The notes under the pieces: model-generated
What the model was told of the DNA's origin: nothing
Database searches by the model: none
What the model saw: only the letters and a program-made list of their open reading frames with translations
NCBI RefSeq assembly: GCF_023571765.1
Contig: NZ_JAMJXC010000008.1
Location: 178,178-242,177, forward strand
Direction of reading: 5' to 3'
Length of the DNA: 64,000 nt
DNA from: Xanthobacter aminoxidans
GTDB lineage: Bacteria; Pseudomonadota; Alphaproteobacteria; Rhizobiales; Xanthobacteraceae
Part shown: in pieces, positions 8,341 to 16,588 of the stretch
Layout: each line of letters starts with the position of its first letter
Position numbering within the stretch: the first letter of the stretch is position 1
Made by a program: the position numbers and the translations under genes

Positions 8341-9090
8341 TCATTCATTGTAGATGATGATGGACAGAAACTTCGCCCGCTCATCCAGCAGCCGCTCGGG
8401 GCCATGAACCACATTGCCGGAGAAGGTGAAGGCGTCGCCCGGCTCCAGGATATAGGTGCGCTCGCCGAAGCGGTACTCCATCCGCCCCTGCAACATGTAG
8501 ATGAATTCCGTTCCGGGATGGGAGAAGCGCGGCCAGGACAGGCTCTTCTTGTCCATCTCGATGAAGAAGGGTTCAAAGATCTTGCGCGGCCCCCGGTCAT
8601 AGGAGAGCAGCCTGTAGGTGTGGCCGTGCTTGGTGCCCACCCGGACCACTTCCATCTGGTCCGCTCGCTTGATGAGCTGGGCCATGCCGTTCTGCTGGTC
8701 GGTCTCCTGAAACAGCTCGGCCATGCCGATGCCCAGCGCCTCGCACACCCGTTCCAGGGAATCGAGGCTGGCGGCGGCCGCGCCGTTCTCGATGCGGCTG
8801 AGCATGGCGCTGGATATGCCGGCACCCGCGCTCACTTCCGCCAGCGTCAGATTGGCGGATGCGCGGCGGTTGCGCAGCACGTTGCCGATGCGCTTTTCCA
8901 GCGGCACGCGGGCGGCGGACTGTTCGGAAGGGCCGAGGGCAGCCTCGGCGGATCTGGCGCGGCCGGGGGATTTCGCCTTCGTCGCGGACTTCGTCGCCTC
9001 ACCGGCCGTTGGCAACGCTGGGACCTTTTCCGTCGATCCGGCCTGCGCGGATGCGCGCGCCGGCGCCTTCGCCTTCATGGCCATCACCAA
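8341..9090 (-). CDS. XRE-family regulator with C-terminal cupin
   Basis: The protein has up to 249 residues; ATGs at 9084 and 9078 are alternative starts. An alanine- and lysine-rich N-terminal tail of about 60 residues precedes an XRE helix-turn-helix (LTLAEVSAGAGISSAMLSRIENG, about 80-103). A cupin sensor domain follows, with HPGTEFIYMLQGRMEYRF and LEPGDAFTFSGNVVHGPERL. Regulators of this shape (PuuR/SutR class) control amine and amino-acid catabolic genes and bind short inverted repeats. The gene sits between the glutamate-synthase-like operon and a divergent permease. The TTGCAT-N3-ATGCAA palindromes upstream of the permease and of the ligase are its probable targets, including autoregulation. 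Confidence 0.88.
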   Translation of the reverse strand: MVMAMKAKAPARASAQAGSTEKVPALPTAGEATKSATKAKSPGRARSAEAALGPSEQSAARVPLEKRIGNVLRNRRASANLTLAEVSAGAGISSAMLSRIENGAAAASLDSLERVCEALGIGMAELFQETDQQNGMAQLIKRADQMEVVRVGTKHGHTYRLLSYDRGPRKIFEPFFIEMDKKSLSWPRFSHPGTEFIYMLQGRMEYRFGERTYILEPGDAFTFSGNVVHGPERLLDERAKFLSIIIYNE

Positions 9091-9210
9091 ACTCCCAAGG
9101 CCGTTACGTCAAGGGGAAAGCATAGCCGCGTGACGGTCCATTTGTAAGACCTTCCGCTAAGGAAAGAACTTGCGAATGCTGAATTTGCCTGTTGTCAGGC
9201 TGCAAAAATT

Positions 9211-9249
9211 ATGCATCAAATGCATGAAATATAATTGCATATAATGCAA
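9211..9249. promoter_or_regulatory. Tandem operator palindromes upstream of permease and regulator
   Basis: Two inverted repeats have centres 24 bases apart: ATGCAT-CAA-ATGCAT at 9211-9225 and TTGCAT-ATA-ATGCAA at 9235-9249. The second has the same arms as the palindrome at 3812-3826. They lie in the AT-rich gap between the divergent XRE-cupin and permease genes, 47 bases before the permease start. Two sites on about the same helix face suggest cooperative binding of the XRE-cupin regulator. Confidence 0.7.
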
Positions 9250-9295
9250 TCACTGACGGCTCCAACGTAGCCGAACCTTCCAACGGGGATTAGTC

Positions 9296-11044
9296 ATGAC
9301 ACTTGTGTCCAATGCCGAGCGGAGCGGCCATGCCTCCGTCGAGGATGCGACTGGCCTGCATCGGGCCATCGACTGGAAAGGGGCGTTCTGGATCGCCAGC
9401 GGCGTTCCGGCCCTGGTGCTTATCTCCATTGGCGGCATGGGCGCCACGGCGGGCAAGCTCGCCTTCCTGGTCTGGGCGCTCTCCGTGCTGATGGGCTTCG
9501 TCCAGGCCTATAGCTATGCGGAGATTGCCGGCCTGTTCGCCAACAAGTCGGGCGGCGCGGCCGTCTACGGGGCGGCGGCGTGGCTGCGCTATTCCAAGCT
9601 CACGGCCCCCCTGTCGGTGTGGTGCAACTGGTATGCTTGGTCGCCGGTGCTCTCGCTGGGCTGCGCGGTGGCGGCCGGCTATATCCTGAACGCGCTCGCG
9701 CCCCTTCCCGTCTTCACGCCCGAATCGCCCGAGGTGATCGCCTGGCTGAAGATGGCGGCGCATGCGGCGGCCATTGACGGCAAGAGCGCAGAGGAGGCCG
9801 CCAAGGTGGCCATCGCCGCCCTCACCGAGGCCGGCACCCCGGCGCTGCGCGCGTTCAAGCTGGTCAGCTTCTCCTTCTTCGGCCTCGCCAATATCGAGAT
9901 CGGCGCCACCTTCTTCATCGGTGCGGCACTCATGCTGGTGGCCTTCGCCATCCAGCATCGCGGCATTCTGGGCACCGCTCGGGTGCAGATGTGGATCGGC
10001 CTCCTCGTGGTGGTGCCCATGCTGATCGTGGGCGTCGTGCCCTTCCTCAACGGCTCGGTCCACGCCGCGAACTTTTCGCCTTTGCTGCCGCCCGCCGGCA
10101 GCTGGAGCAATGGTGGCTGGACACAATTCTTCGGCGCCCTCTTCATCGCCGGCTGGTCCACCTACGCCTTCGAAACCGCGGTCTGCTACACGCGGGAGTT
10201 CAAGAACCCCGGCAGCGACACCAAGAAATCCATCATCTCCGCCGGCCTGCTGTGCGTGGTGCTCTACGCGTTGGTGGCCGCCACGTTCCAGGGCTATCTC
10301 GGGCTCGACGGCATGACCGCCCCCGACATCGTGGACGGCACCGGCGTCGCCGCCGCCATGGGCAACATGGTCGGCTCCGGCTCGCCCATCATCACCCACC
10401 TGCTGGAGATGATGATGATCCTGGCGCTGATCCTCGCCATCATGATGGCCATGGCCGGCTCCTCCCGCACCCTTTACCAGGGCGGCGTCGACGGCTGGCT
10501 GCCCAAGTTCCTCGCCCACACCAACGCGCATGGCGCCCCGACCCGCGCCATGTGGACCGACCTCGTCTTCAACCTGGGCCTGCTCACCTTCGCGGCGTCG
10601 GATGCGACCGCGTATTACCTCATCCTGTCCATATCCAACGTGGGCTACATGCTGTTCATCTTCCTGAACCTGCAGGCCACCTGGATTCATCGCATCGACA
10701 GCCCGGACATTCCTCGCCCTTACCGGGCGCCCAACTGGCTGGTGGCCTTCAATGCGCTGCTCGGCTTTTTCAACCTGCTGCTCATGGGGGCGGGCGCCAA
10801 GGTGTGGGGCAATCCCAACGCGCTCTGGTACGGGCTCGCCTTCGCCCTGGTGATCATTCCGGTCTTCCTCTACCGGCACTATGTGCAGGACAAGGGGCGC
10901 TTCCCCGACCACATGCTGGTAGATCTCGACCTGAAGGGACAGGACCTCGGCGCCCGGCGGGCGGGCCTCCTGCCCTATCTCACCTTGGCGGCCGGCGCGG
11001 CGGTGGTGCTGTTCGGGCACTTCTACTTCCAGCTTCCCGGCTGA
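9296..11044 (+). CDS. APC-superfamily amino acid/amine permease
   Basis: The protein has 582 residues with about twelve predicted membrane segments. It starts IDWKGAFWIASGVPALVLISIGGMGATAGKLAF, which resembles the first helices and substrate-binding glycine stretch of APC transporters. Further segments include VWALSVLMGFVQAYSYAEIAGLF, a long periplasmic insert rich in alanine and lysine (about 155-190), and LFIAGWSTYAFETAVCYTREFKNP. APC permeases carry amino acids, polyamines or other amines across the inner membrane by antiport or proton symport. Its promoter holds the same operator as the catabolic ligase gene, so it probably imports the amine or amino acid that this cluster metabolises. 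Confidence 0.88.
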   Translation: MTLVSNAERSGHASVEDATGLHRAIDWKGAFWIASGVPALVLISIGGMGATAGKLAFLVWALSVLMGFVQAYSYAEIAGLFANKSGGAAVYGAAAWLRYSKLTAPLSVWCNWYAWSPVLSLGCAVAAGYILNALAPLPVFTPESPEVIAWLKMAAHAAAIDGKSAEEAAKVAIAALTEAGTPALRAFKLVSFSFFGLANIEIGATFFIGAALMLVAFAIQHRGILGTARVQMWIGLLVVVPMLIVGVVPFLNGSVHAANFSPLLPPAGSWSNGGWTQFFGALFIAGWSTYAFETAVCYTREFKNPGSDTKKSIISAGLLCVVLYALVAATFQGYLGLDGMTAPDIVDGTGVAAAMGNMVGSGSPIITHLLEMMMILALILAIMMAMAGSSRTLYQGGVDGWLPKFLAHTNAHGAPTRAMWTDLVFNLGLLTFAASDATAYYLILSISNVGYMLFIFLNLQATWIHRIDSPDIPRPYRAPNWLVAFNALLGFFNLLLMGAGAKVWGNPNALWYGLAFALVIIPVFLYRHYVQDKGRFPDHMLVDLDLKGQDLGARRAGLLPYLTLAAGAAVVLFGHFYFQLPG

Positions 11045-11061
11045 AGGCCCAAAGGCCCACA

Positions 11062-11088
11062 GGCTCCCGCGCCTACCGCGCGGGAGCC
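11062..11088 (+). terminator. Hairpin after permease
   Basis: An 11-base perfect stem (11062-11072 with 11078-11088) with a 5-base loop begins 18 bases after the permease stop. No strong T-run follows. It is probably the transcription terminator of the permease gene. Confidence 0.6.
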
Positions 11089-11495
11089 TTCCGACCTCGT
11101 AGCACGCAAGAGACCCGTGGGAGCAGAGACCTGTGGGAGCCAAGGGCGCCAAGCCGCGCATCTCATCCCCGGTCGAATGTTGGATAAGACGGCATTCGTA
11201 TGCAGGTTGGAACCGCTTACGAAGCTGACGGGCGGGTCCGAACACCGCCCAGGATTTGACGGCCATCTCCCACGCCCAGTCCCCGATCCTCGCTCACGTG
11301 CTCAGCGTCGCCAGCCAGGCCCTCTCCCACGCGACCTCATAGTCCGCCCCAGGACGCATACACTTGGGTTGTCCCACCAGTCGATGGTTCAGGCGCCGGA
11401 CACGGATGTAGAATGTCCGCCTTCGCCCACCCGTGGAATGCTTTCCACACGATCGCGCCGGAAGCGCGCAGATCGGCTTCCCGGCGAGGTGGACG
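11089..11495. other. Non-coding gap upstream of crcB
   Basis: About 400 bases hold no convincing gene. One frame is open across it but has no family pattern and runs out of frame through crcB. A short stem with AACCGC and GCTGACGG near 11208-11230 recalls part of a fluoride riboswitch, but the rest of that motif is missing and it lies over 260 bases from crcB. I see no other structure. Confidence 0.5.
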
Positions 11496-11900
11496 ATGCT
11501 TCTTTATACTTACGTTGGACTTGGCGGTGCGATCGGGTCCATCCTGCGCTTCGGATTGAACCGCTCGTTCACCCTCCTGTTCGGCAGCGCCCTGCCGTGG
11601 GGGACCATTCTCATCAACATCGCCGGCTCATTCATCATCGGCGCACTCGCGGCGACCTTCCAGGGCGCCGGGTCGTCCGCACCGAACGAAGTCCGCCAGT
11701 TCCTGCTGGCCGGCCTGTGCGGCGGCTTCACCACGTTCTCGTCCTTCAGCCTCCAGACGCTCGACCTGCTCCAGGCAGGCGAGCCCGGGCGCGCGGCGCT
11801 CAATGTGGGCCTGTCAGTGACGCTCGGCCTGACCGCGGTGGCACTGGGCTTCATGCTTCCGGGCGCCGTCGCCACGGTCTCGCGAAGCGTCGGTGCGTGA
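11496..11900 (+). CDS. crcB: Fluoride efflux channel CrcB/Fluc
   Basis: The protein has 134 residues from the ATG at 11496, which is preceded by a GAGG ribosome site; an upstream in-frame ATG at 11433 would add an unlikely soluble leader. Four membrane segments are visible. Hallmarks include GGAIGSILRFGLNR near the N-terminus, the GTILINIAGSFIIGAL pore helix with its conserved asparagine, and the GLCGGFTTFSSFSLQT motif with the phenylalanine and threonine pore residues. CrcB forms dual-topology dimers in the inner membrane and exports fluoride passively. It stands alone here, between the amine cluster and an oxalate decarboxylase; no functional link to neighbours is evident. Confidence 0.95.
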   Translation: MLLYTYVGLGGAIGSILRFGLNRSFTLLFGSALPWGTILINIAGSFIIGALAATFQGAGSSAPNEVRQFLLAGLCGGFTTFSSFSLQTLDLLQAGEPGRAALNVGLSVTLGLTAVALGFMLPGAVATVSRSVGA

Positions 11901-12086
11901 AGATCCCGGTGGCGGGCTCTCATACCAGCATATCACCTCGCCATACCAAGTCCGCACCGCAACGTCCCCACGTCTTATGGCGAACTCAGCGCATCACACG
12001 GCAATTTACAGCGATACTCGACGGCACGCTTCGAGGTGCGAAGCAACGCCGCGCGTTTTTCTCAGGCAAATCATAAAGGAGCAGTC

Positions 12087-13280
12087 ATGACCACGTCCGA
12101 CAACCTGCCCACTGGGTTCTATAGTGCCCTCGCCCAGGAAACCGCCACTGCCGAGCGCGATGTCTCGGCGAGCAATCCCGGGCCGAAGAACCGCGCCCTG
12201 ATGGCGATCAACCCCAATTCGGATACGCCCCCGCCCACCGATCACGGCGTGGTAGAGCCCTTCTGGTACTCTTTCGATCTCACCCATCGCCGCATCCAGG
12301 ACGGCGGCTGGACCCATCAGGTCACCTCCCGCGAGCTTCCGGTCTCCAAGGACATCGCGGGCGTCAACATGCGGCTGACCCGTGGCAGCTTCCGCGAGCT
12401 TCACTGGCACCTCGCGGACGAGTGGGCGATCATGCTCTCCGGCCGGGCGCGCGTGACGGTGTTCACGCCGGACGGCGCCATGTTCGTGGACGACGTGGGC
12501 GAAGGCGACCTCTGGCTCTTCCCTGCCGGCGCGCCGCATTCGATCCAGGCGCTGGGCGAGGACGGCTGCGAATTCCTGCTCGTCTTCAACCAGGGTGATT
12601 TCTCCGAAGAAAGCACCCTGCTTCTGTCCGACTGGCTCAAGCATACCCCGCCGGAGATACTGGAGAAGAACTTCGGCCTTGATGCTGACGCGATCGCCCG
12701 CCTGCCCAAGGGCGAGCCCCTCTATATCTTCTCCGCCGAGGAACCGACCAACACGCTCGCGCAGGACATTGCCGAAGTGGCGCGCCACGCGGAGACGCCG
12801 AAGGTGTCCTACACCTTCAAGGCGAGCACCATGACGCCCACGCGGGAGAGCGCTTCGGGCACCGTGAAGGTGATCGATTCCCGCAACTTCCCGGCCTCGC
12901 AGAAGATCGCATCCGCCATCGTCACCGTGAAGCCGGGCTGCATGCGCGAGCTGCACTGGCACCCCAACGGCAGCGAATGGCAATACTGGATCAAGGGGCG
13001 CGGCCGCATGACCGTATTCCCCGGCCAGGAGGCCGCCCGCACGATGGATTTCAGCTCCAACGACGTGGGCTTTGTCCAGAACATGGCCGGCCATTACATC
13101 GAGAATACGGGTGACGAGGATCTCGTGTTCCTGGAACTGTTCGTGGCCCCCGAGTTCCGCGACATCTCGCTGAACCGATGGCTGCGCGCCCTGCCGGAGC
13201 AGGTGGTGATGGACCACACCCACCTCACGGCCGAGGACATCCGCAAGATTCCCACCGGCCACCACCCCCTCCTTCCGTGA
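12087..13280 (+). CDS. oxdC: Oxalate decarboxylase (bicupin, Mn-dependent)
   Basis: The protein has 397 residues from the ATG at 12087, preceded by AAGGAG. Two cupin domains each keep a full metal site: His106, His108, Glu112 and His151 in the first (RELHWHLADEW), and His290, His292, Glu297 and His336 in the second (RELHWHPNGSEW). The flexible lid over the first site reads SEES (173-176), with Glu174 in the place of the proton donor of Bacillus OxdC, so decarboxylase rather than oxidase activity is expected. The reaction converts oxalate to formate and CO2 and consumes a proton. No signal peptide is seen. The gene is monocistronic, ending in a UUCG hairpin. Confidence 0.95.
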   Translation: MTTSDNLPTGFYSALAQETATAERDVSASNPGPKNRALMAINPNSDTPPPTDHGVVEPFWYSFDLTHRRIQDGGWTHQVTSRELPVSKDIAGVNMRLTRGSFRELHWHLADEWAIMLSGRARVTVFTPDGAMFVDDVGEGDLWLFPAGAPHSIQALGEDGCEFLLVFNQGDFSEESTLLLSDWLKHTPPEILEKNFGLDADAIARLPKGEPLYIFSAEEPTNTLAQDIAEVARHAETPKVSYTFKASTMTPTRESASGTVKVIDSRNFPASQKIASAIVTVKPGCMRELHWHPNGSEWQYWIKGRGRMTVFPGQEAARTMDFSSNDVGFVQNMAGHYIENTGDEDLVFLELFVAPEFRDISLNRWLRALPEQVVMDHTHLTAEDIRKIPTGHHPLLP

Positions 13281-13293
13281 CCCGAAAGGATGA

Positions 13294-13315
13294 CCGGCGG
13301 TCTTCGGACCGCCGG
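13294..13315 (+). terminator. UUCG-loop hairpin after oxdC
   Basis: The stem CCGGCGGTC/GACCGCCGG (13294-13302 with 13307-13315) is closed by a TTCG tetraloop and lies 14 bases after the oxdC stop. The very stable fold points to a terminator, although no T-run follows. Confidence 0.65.
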
Positions 13316-13416
13316 CCGCCCCGTGCCTTGGGACCGCCGTGCACAGACGGCCGGCAGTAACGGCTCGATCCCGCCAGATCTTCGGCCACCCGTCCGAATA
13401 AATCCGCGAGGACGCA

Positions 13417-14142
13417 GTGACGTTTCCTGCTCATCCGCCATCCCCGTCAGTCAGGCCGTTTCCGGCGACTCCTGCGCTGCCGACGTCCGCAATGGCCGCT
13501 GCCGTGCCGCTCGATCTCGCCCATCCGGCGGCTTTCGGGGCGGCCCTCACGGCTATCGCCGGATTTCTCGACGTTGTCGCCTATGTGACATTCAGCCATC
13601 TCTACGTTTCCTTCATGAGCGGGAACAGCATTCACCTTGGAATGTCTCTCGCGACATTGCGCGTTTCTGATATCGCGGCCATCAGCGGGGTCGTCGCGGC
13701 ATTCGTCTTTGGCGCGGCGGCCGGGACACTGCTTCAGGATCACGCAGGCCCGCGCCTCCTGCCGCTCGCACTGGGCATCGAAGCCGGCCTTCTCCTCATC
13801 GCCGCCGCAGCGTCCAGCGTCACGCATTCCACGCTCTGCCTTCTGCCGGTCGCGATGGCCATGGGCCTGCAGAACGTGCTGCACCAGATGTCGGGCAAGA
13901 CTTCAGTCGGCAAGGGCTTCGTCAGCGGCGCGCTGGTGCGCCTCGGCCAATCCATCGCCCGGCTGCGTTCGCGAGAGCCGGATCCGTCCGGCACGGCGAC
14001 CCTTTTTGTGGGCTGGATGGCCTTCGTCGCCGGCGCAGCCGGCGGGGCTCTCCTGATCGCGCCGCTCGGTCTCGTCGCCTGTCTGCTGCTCGCGGCGTCT
14101 GTTCTGCTGACGCTTCTGATCGCCGATTTCCTCATTCGTTGA
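13417..14142 (+). CDS. DUF1275 (YoaK-like) membrane protein
   Basis: The protein has 241 residues from a GTG at 13417 behind a GAGGA site; an ATG at 13492 would give 216 residues. It carries the DUF1275 signature: GFLDVVAYVTFSHLYVSFMSGNSIHLG at the first helices, followed by AMAMGLQNVLHQMSGK and a final pair of hydrophobic helices. About six membrane segments are visible. The function of the family is not established; members sit in the inner membrane of many proteobacteria. It has no clear operon partner and the next gene has its own operator 120 bases downstream. Confidence 0.85.
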   Translation: MTFPAHPPSPSVRPFPATPALPTSAMAAAVPLDLAHPAAFGAALTAIAGFLDVVAYVTFSHLYVSFMSGNSIHLGMSLATLRVSDIAAISGVVAAFVFGAAAGTLLQDHAGPRLLPLALGIEAGLLLIAAAASSVTHSTLCLLPVAMAMGLQNVLHQMSGKTSVGKGFVSGALVRLGQSIARLRSREPDPSGTATLFVGWMAFVAGAAGGALLIAPLGLVACLLLAASVLLTLLIADFLIR

Positions 14143-14260
14143 AGTGGCTTGCACGTTCAGCCGAGCTACCGGCGGAAGATGCTCCACGCCGCGCCCCGGC
14201 GCCGCCGCGTCACATCTCGCCGCAAACCGCCTTGACGCAGATCACCTCCCATGCAAATAG

Positions 14261-14278
14261 TGATCGAACGATAAATAA
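14261..14278 (+). promoter_or_regulatory. Candidate TetR operator (site A)
   Basis: TGATCGAACGATAAATAA contains the inverted repeat ATCG-AA-CGAT and a conserved AAATA tail. It lies 20 bases before the start of the ABC substrate-binding protein. Closely related copies occur at 21531, 22294 and 52832. The likely binder is the TetR protein encoded at 21552. Confidence 0.65.
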
Positions 14279-14297
14279 AGTCGTCCGGGAGGATTAT

Positions 14298-15524
14298 ATG
14301 ATCTCAAGGAGAGGATTCCTGGGAGCGACGGCGGCTGCCGTCTCCTATGGCGCGCTGCCCGCGATGGCCCAGCAACAGCCCATTCGCGTCGGCATGCTCA
14401 CGATCAAATCCGGCGCCCTGGCCGCCGGCGGCCGGCAGATGGAGGACGGCTTCCGCCTGTTCCTGCGGGAGCGTGGAGACCGCGTCGCCGGGCGGCCGGT
14501 GGAATTCATCGTGGCCGATACGGGCGGCCAGCCGGCGCTTGCCAAGACGCGAGCGCAGGAGCTGGTGCAGCGCTCGGGCGTGCAGGTGGTGGTGGGGCCG
14601 GTCGCGGCCTTCGAAGCGCTGGCGATCAACGATTACTTGCAGGAGGCGGAGATTCCCTTCCTGTGCTGCTCGGCTGCTGCGGAAGATCTCACCCAGCGCC
14701 GCCTGAACCCCTGGTTCGTGCGCACCTCCTCCACCTCCGCTCAGCCGTGCCATCCGCTTGGCGACTATGTGGCCCGGGAGCTGAAGTACAAGAAGATCGT
14801 CGCCATCGCCGATGATTTCGCCTTCGGCCAGGAGCAGACCTCAGGTTTCCAGAGGACGTTCGAGGCGGCCGGCGGCACCCTCGTGAAGAAATTGTGGGCG
14901 CCGCTGAATGTGGCGGACTACGGCTCCTACATTTCGCAGATCGGTGAGCCCGATGCCGTTTTCGCCGCCTTCGCCGGGGCGAACGGCCTGCGCTTCCTGC
15001 GGCAGTATTCGGAATATGGCCTGAAGGGAAAAATCCCGCTCATCGGCTCCATGACCACGGTGGATGAGGGCGTGCTGCACAGCATGGGTGATGAGGCCAT
15101 CGGCATCATCTCCGCCGGCTGGTATTCCGCCGCTCTGCCCGGCGAAGCCAACGCGCGCTTCGTCGACGCGCTGCGCAAGCAGACGGGCGTCGATCCCGGC
15201 TTCTATTCCGAAGGCGCATACTCGGCCGGCCTCGCGCTGGAGGCCGCGCTGAAGGCGGTGGACGGGAAGATCGAGGACAAGCAGGCGTTTATGAATGCCC
15301 TGCGCAAGGTGGATATCAAGGACGATCCGCGCGGGCCGTGGCGGCTCGACGCTTACGGTAATCCCATCGAGAATATCTACATCCGCAAGACGGAACGTCG
15401 CGACGGACGGCTGATGAATACGGTGATCAAGACCTACGAGAACGTCTCGCAGTTCTGGACCTACAAGCCGGAAGCCTTCCTCGCCGCGCCGGTCTACTCG
15501 CGCAGCGAGCCCACCCGGCTCTGA
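14298..15524 (+). CDS. ABC transporter substrate-binding protein (Liv/Urt type), Tat-exported
   Basis: The protein has 408 residues from the ATG at 14298 behind a GGAGG site. The N-terminus MISRRGFLGATAAAVSYG is a twin-arginine signal, with probable cleavage after PAMA. The mature part is a type 1 periplasmic-binding fold: IRVGMLTIKSGALAAGGRQMEDGFRLFL, then VQVVVGPVAAFEALAINDYLQ and a C-terminal half ending GPWRLDAYGNPIENIYI. Such proteins feed branched-chain amino acids, amides or aromatic acids to LivHMGF-type transporters. The matching permease and ATPase genes lie at 18161-21453, after two enzyme genes, so the imported compound is probably the substrate of those enzymes. Confidence 0.9.
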   Translation: MISRRGFLGATAAAVSYGALPAMAQQQPIRVGMLTIKSGALAAGGRQMEDGFRLFLRERGDRVAGRPVEFIVADTGGQPALAKTRAQELVQRSGVQVVVGPVAAFEALAINDYLQEAEIPFLCCSAAAEDLTQRRLNPWFVRTSSTSAQPCHPLGDYVARELKYKKIVAIADDFAFGQEQTSGFQRTFEAAGGTLVKKLWAPLNVADYGSYISQIGEPDAVFAAFAGANGLRFLRQYSEYGLKGKIPLIGSMTTVDEGVLHSMGDEAIGIISAGWYSAALPGEANARFVDALRKQTGVDPGFYSEGAYSAGLALEAALKAVDGKIEDKQAFMNALRKVDIKDDPRGPWRLDAYGNPIENIYIRKTERRDGRLMNTVIKTYENVSQFWTYKPEAFLAAPVYSRSEPTRL

Positions 15525-15574
15525 GCGCGCGCCGCCCCGCGCCCCCCTGCCCACACCCTTGCGAGCACGGTTCC

Positions 15575-16558
15575 ATGATCGTCGACGCCCATAACCACGT
15601 CATGCCGGAGGCCATCATCCGGCACCTCGAAAGCCGCGAGGATCTGTTCGGCGTCCGGGTCGACCGGGCGGAGGGCGCAGCGCGCCTCGCCCACCGCGAA
15701 GGCTTCGCCTATCCCCTGTTCGAGGAGTTTCTCACCCCCGAACGCAAGATCGAGGCGCTGAACCGTCGCGGCCTTGATGCCGCGATCATCTCGCCCTCGC
15801 CCACCCTGTTCTTCTACCGCGCTCCACCGCAGGCGGAGGCGGAGTTCGTGCGGCGCCTCAACGACGAGATCGCCGCCTTCGCCGCGGCGGCGCCGCAGCG
15901 GCTTAGGCCCATGGGCACCCTGCCCATGCAGTCGCCAGACGCCGCAGTCGCCGAGATCGAGCGCATCGTCTCCGACCTCGGCATGCGATCGGTAATGATC
16001 GGCTGCCACATCGACGGCGCCGCGCTCTCCGAGCCGAAGTTCAGGCCCGTGCTGCGGCGCGCGGCGGAGCTCGGCGTGCTCATCCTCACCCATCCCTATT
16101 ACTTCGGAGCCAAGGCGGGTTTCGAGAAATACTATCTCACGAACCTTGCCGGAAATCCGCTCGACACCGCCATCATGGCGGCGCACCTGATTTTCGGCGG
16201 AGTGATGGAGGAGCTTCCCGACCTGAAGGTCGCGCTCTCCCACGGCGGCGGCTTCCTGCCCTACCAGATCGGCCGCCTCGTCCACGGCTGGAAGGTGCGG
16301 CGCGAGGCGCAGACCATCGCGACCTCGCCCAAGGAGCTGTTCCGGCGCTTCTATTTCGACACCATCACCCATGATGCCGGGGCGCTCGCCTATCTCATCG
16401 ATCTCGTCGGGCCGGAGCATGTGCTGCTCGGCACCGATATTCCCTTCGACATGGCGGACGAGACCGCGCTGGACACACTCGATGCCGTGCCCGGCCTCTC
16501 CGGCGATGCGCGCGCCCGCATCGCCGGCCTCAACGCCTGGGCACTGACCGGCGGCTGA
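15575..16558 (+). CDS. Amidohydrolase-2 family protein (ACMSD-like decarboxylase/hydrolase)
   Basis: The protein has 327 residues. The metal site of the amidohydrolase-2 family is complete: His6-x-His8 in DAHNHVMP, His173 (ILTHPYY), His223 (LSHGGGF) and Asp288 (LLGTDIPFD). Relatives include aminocarboxymuconate-semialdehyde decarboxylase, gamma-resorcylate decarboxylase and some amide or lactone hydrolases, all zinc- or manganese-dependent cytoplasmic enzymes. The neighbouring aldehyde dehydrogenase gives a plausible pair: ACMSD releases a semialdehyde, which a dehydrogenase oxidises in the tryptophan/nitrobenzoate meta pathway. That is inference from context. The gene lies inside a transporter operon, 50 bases after the binding-protein gene and 30 before the dehydrogenase. 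Confidence 0.88.
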   Translation: MIVDAHNHVMPEAIIRHLESREDLFGVRVDRAEGAARLAHREGFAYPLFEEFLTPERKIEALNRRGLDAAIISPSPTLFFYRAPPQAEAEFVRRLNDEIAAFAAAAPQRLRPMGTLPMQSPDAAVAEIERIVSDLGMRSVMIGCHIDGAALSEPKFRPVLRRAAELGVLILTHPYYFGAKAGFEKYYLTNLAGNPLDTAIMAAHLIFGGVMEELPDLKVALSHGGGFLPYQIGRLVHGWKVRREAQTIATSPKELFRRFYFDTITHDAGALAYLIDLVGPEHVLLGTDIPFDMADETALDTLDAVPGLSGDARARIAGLNAWALTGG

Positions 16559-16588
16559 CCGCCGCATCCCGACCCAACGGAGACACTC

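Noticed and set aside
11190..11240. Possible fluoride riboswitch upstream of crcB
   Set aside because: Only an AACCGC / GCTGACGG piece is present. The GATGG-type half and pseudoknot partners are missing, and it is more than 260 bases from the start codon.
11117..12076. A 319-codon plus-strand frame covering the crcB region
   Set aside because: It runs out of frame through crcB, whose CrcB motifs and ribosome site are clear, and it shows no domain pattern of its own.
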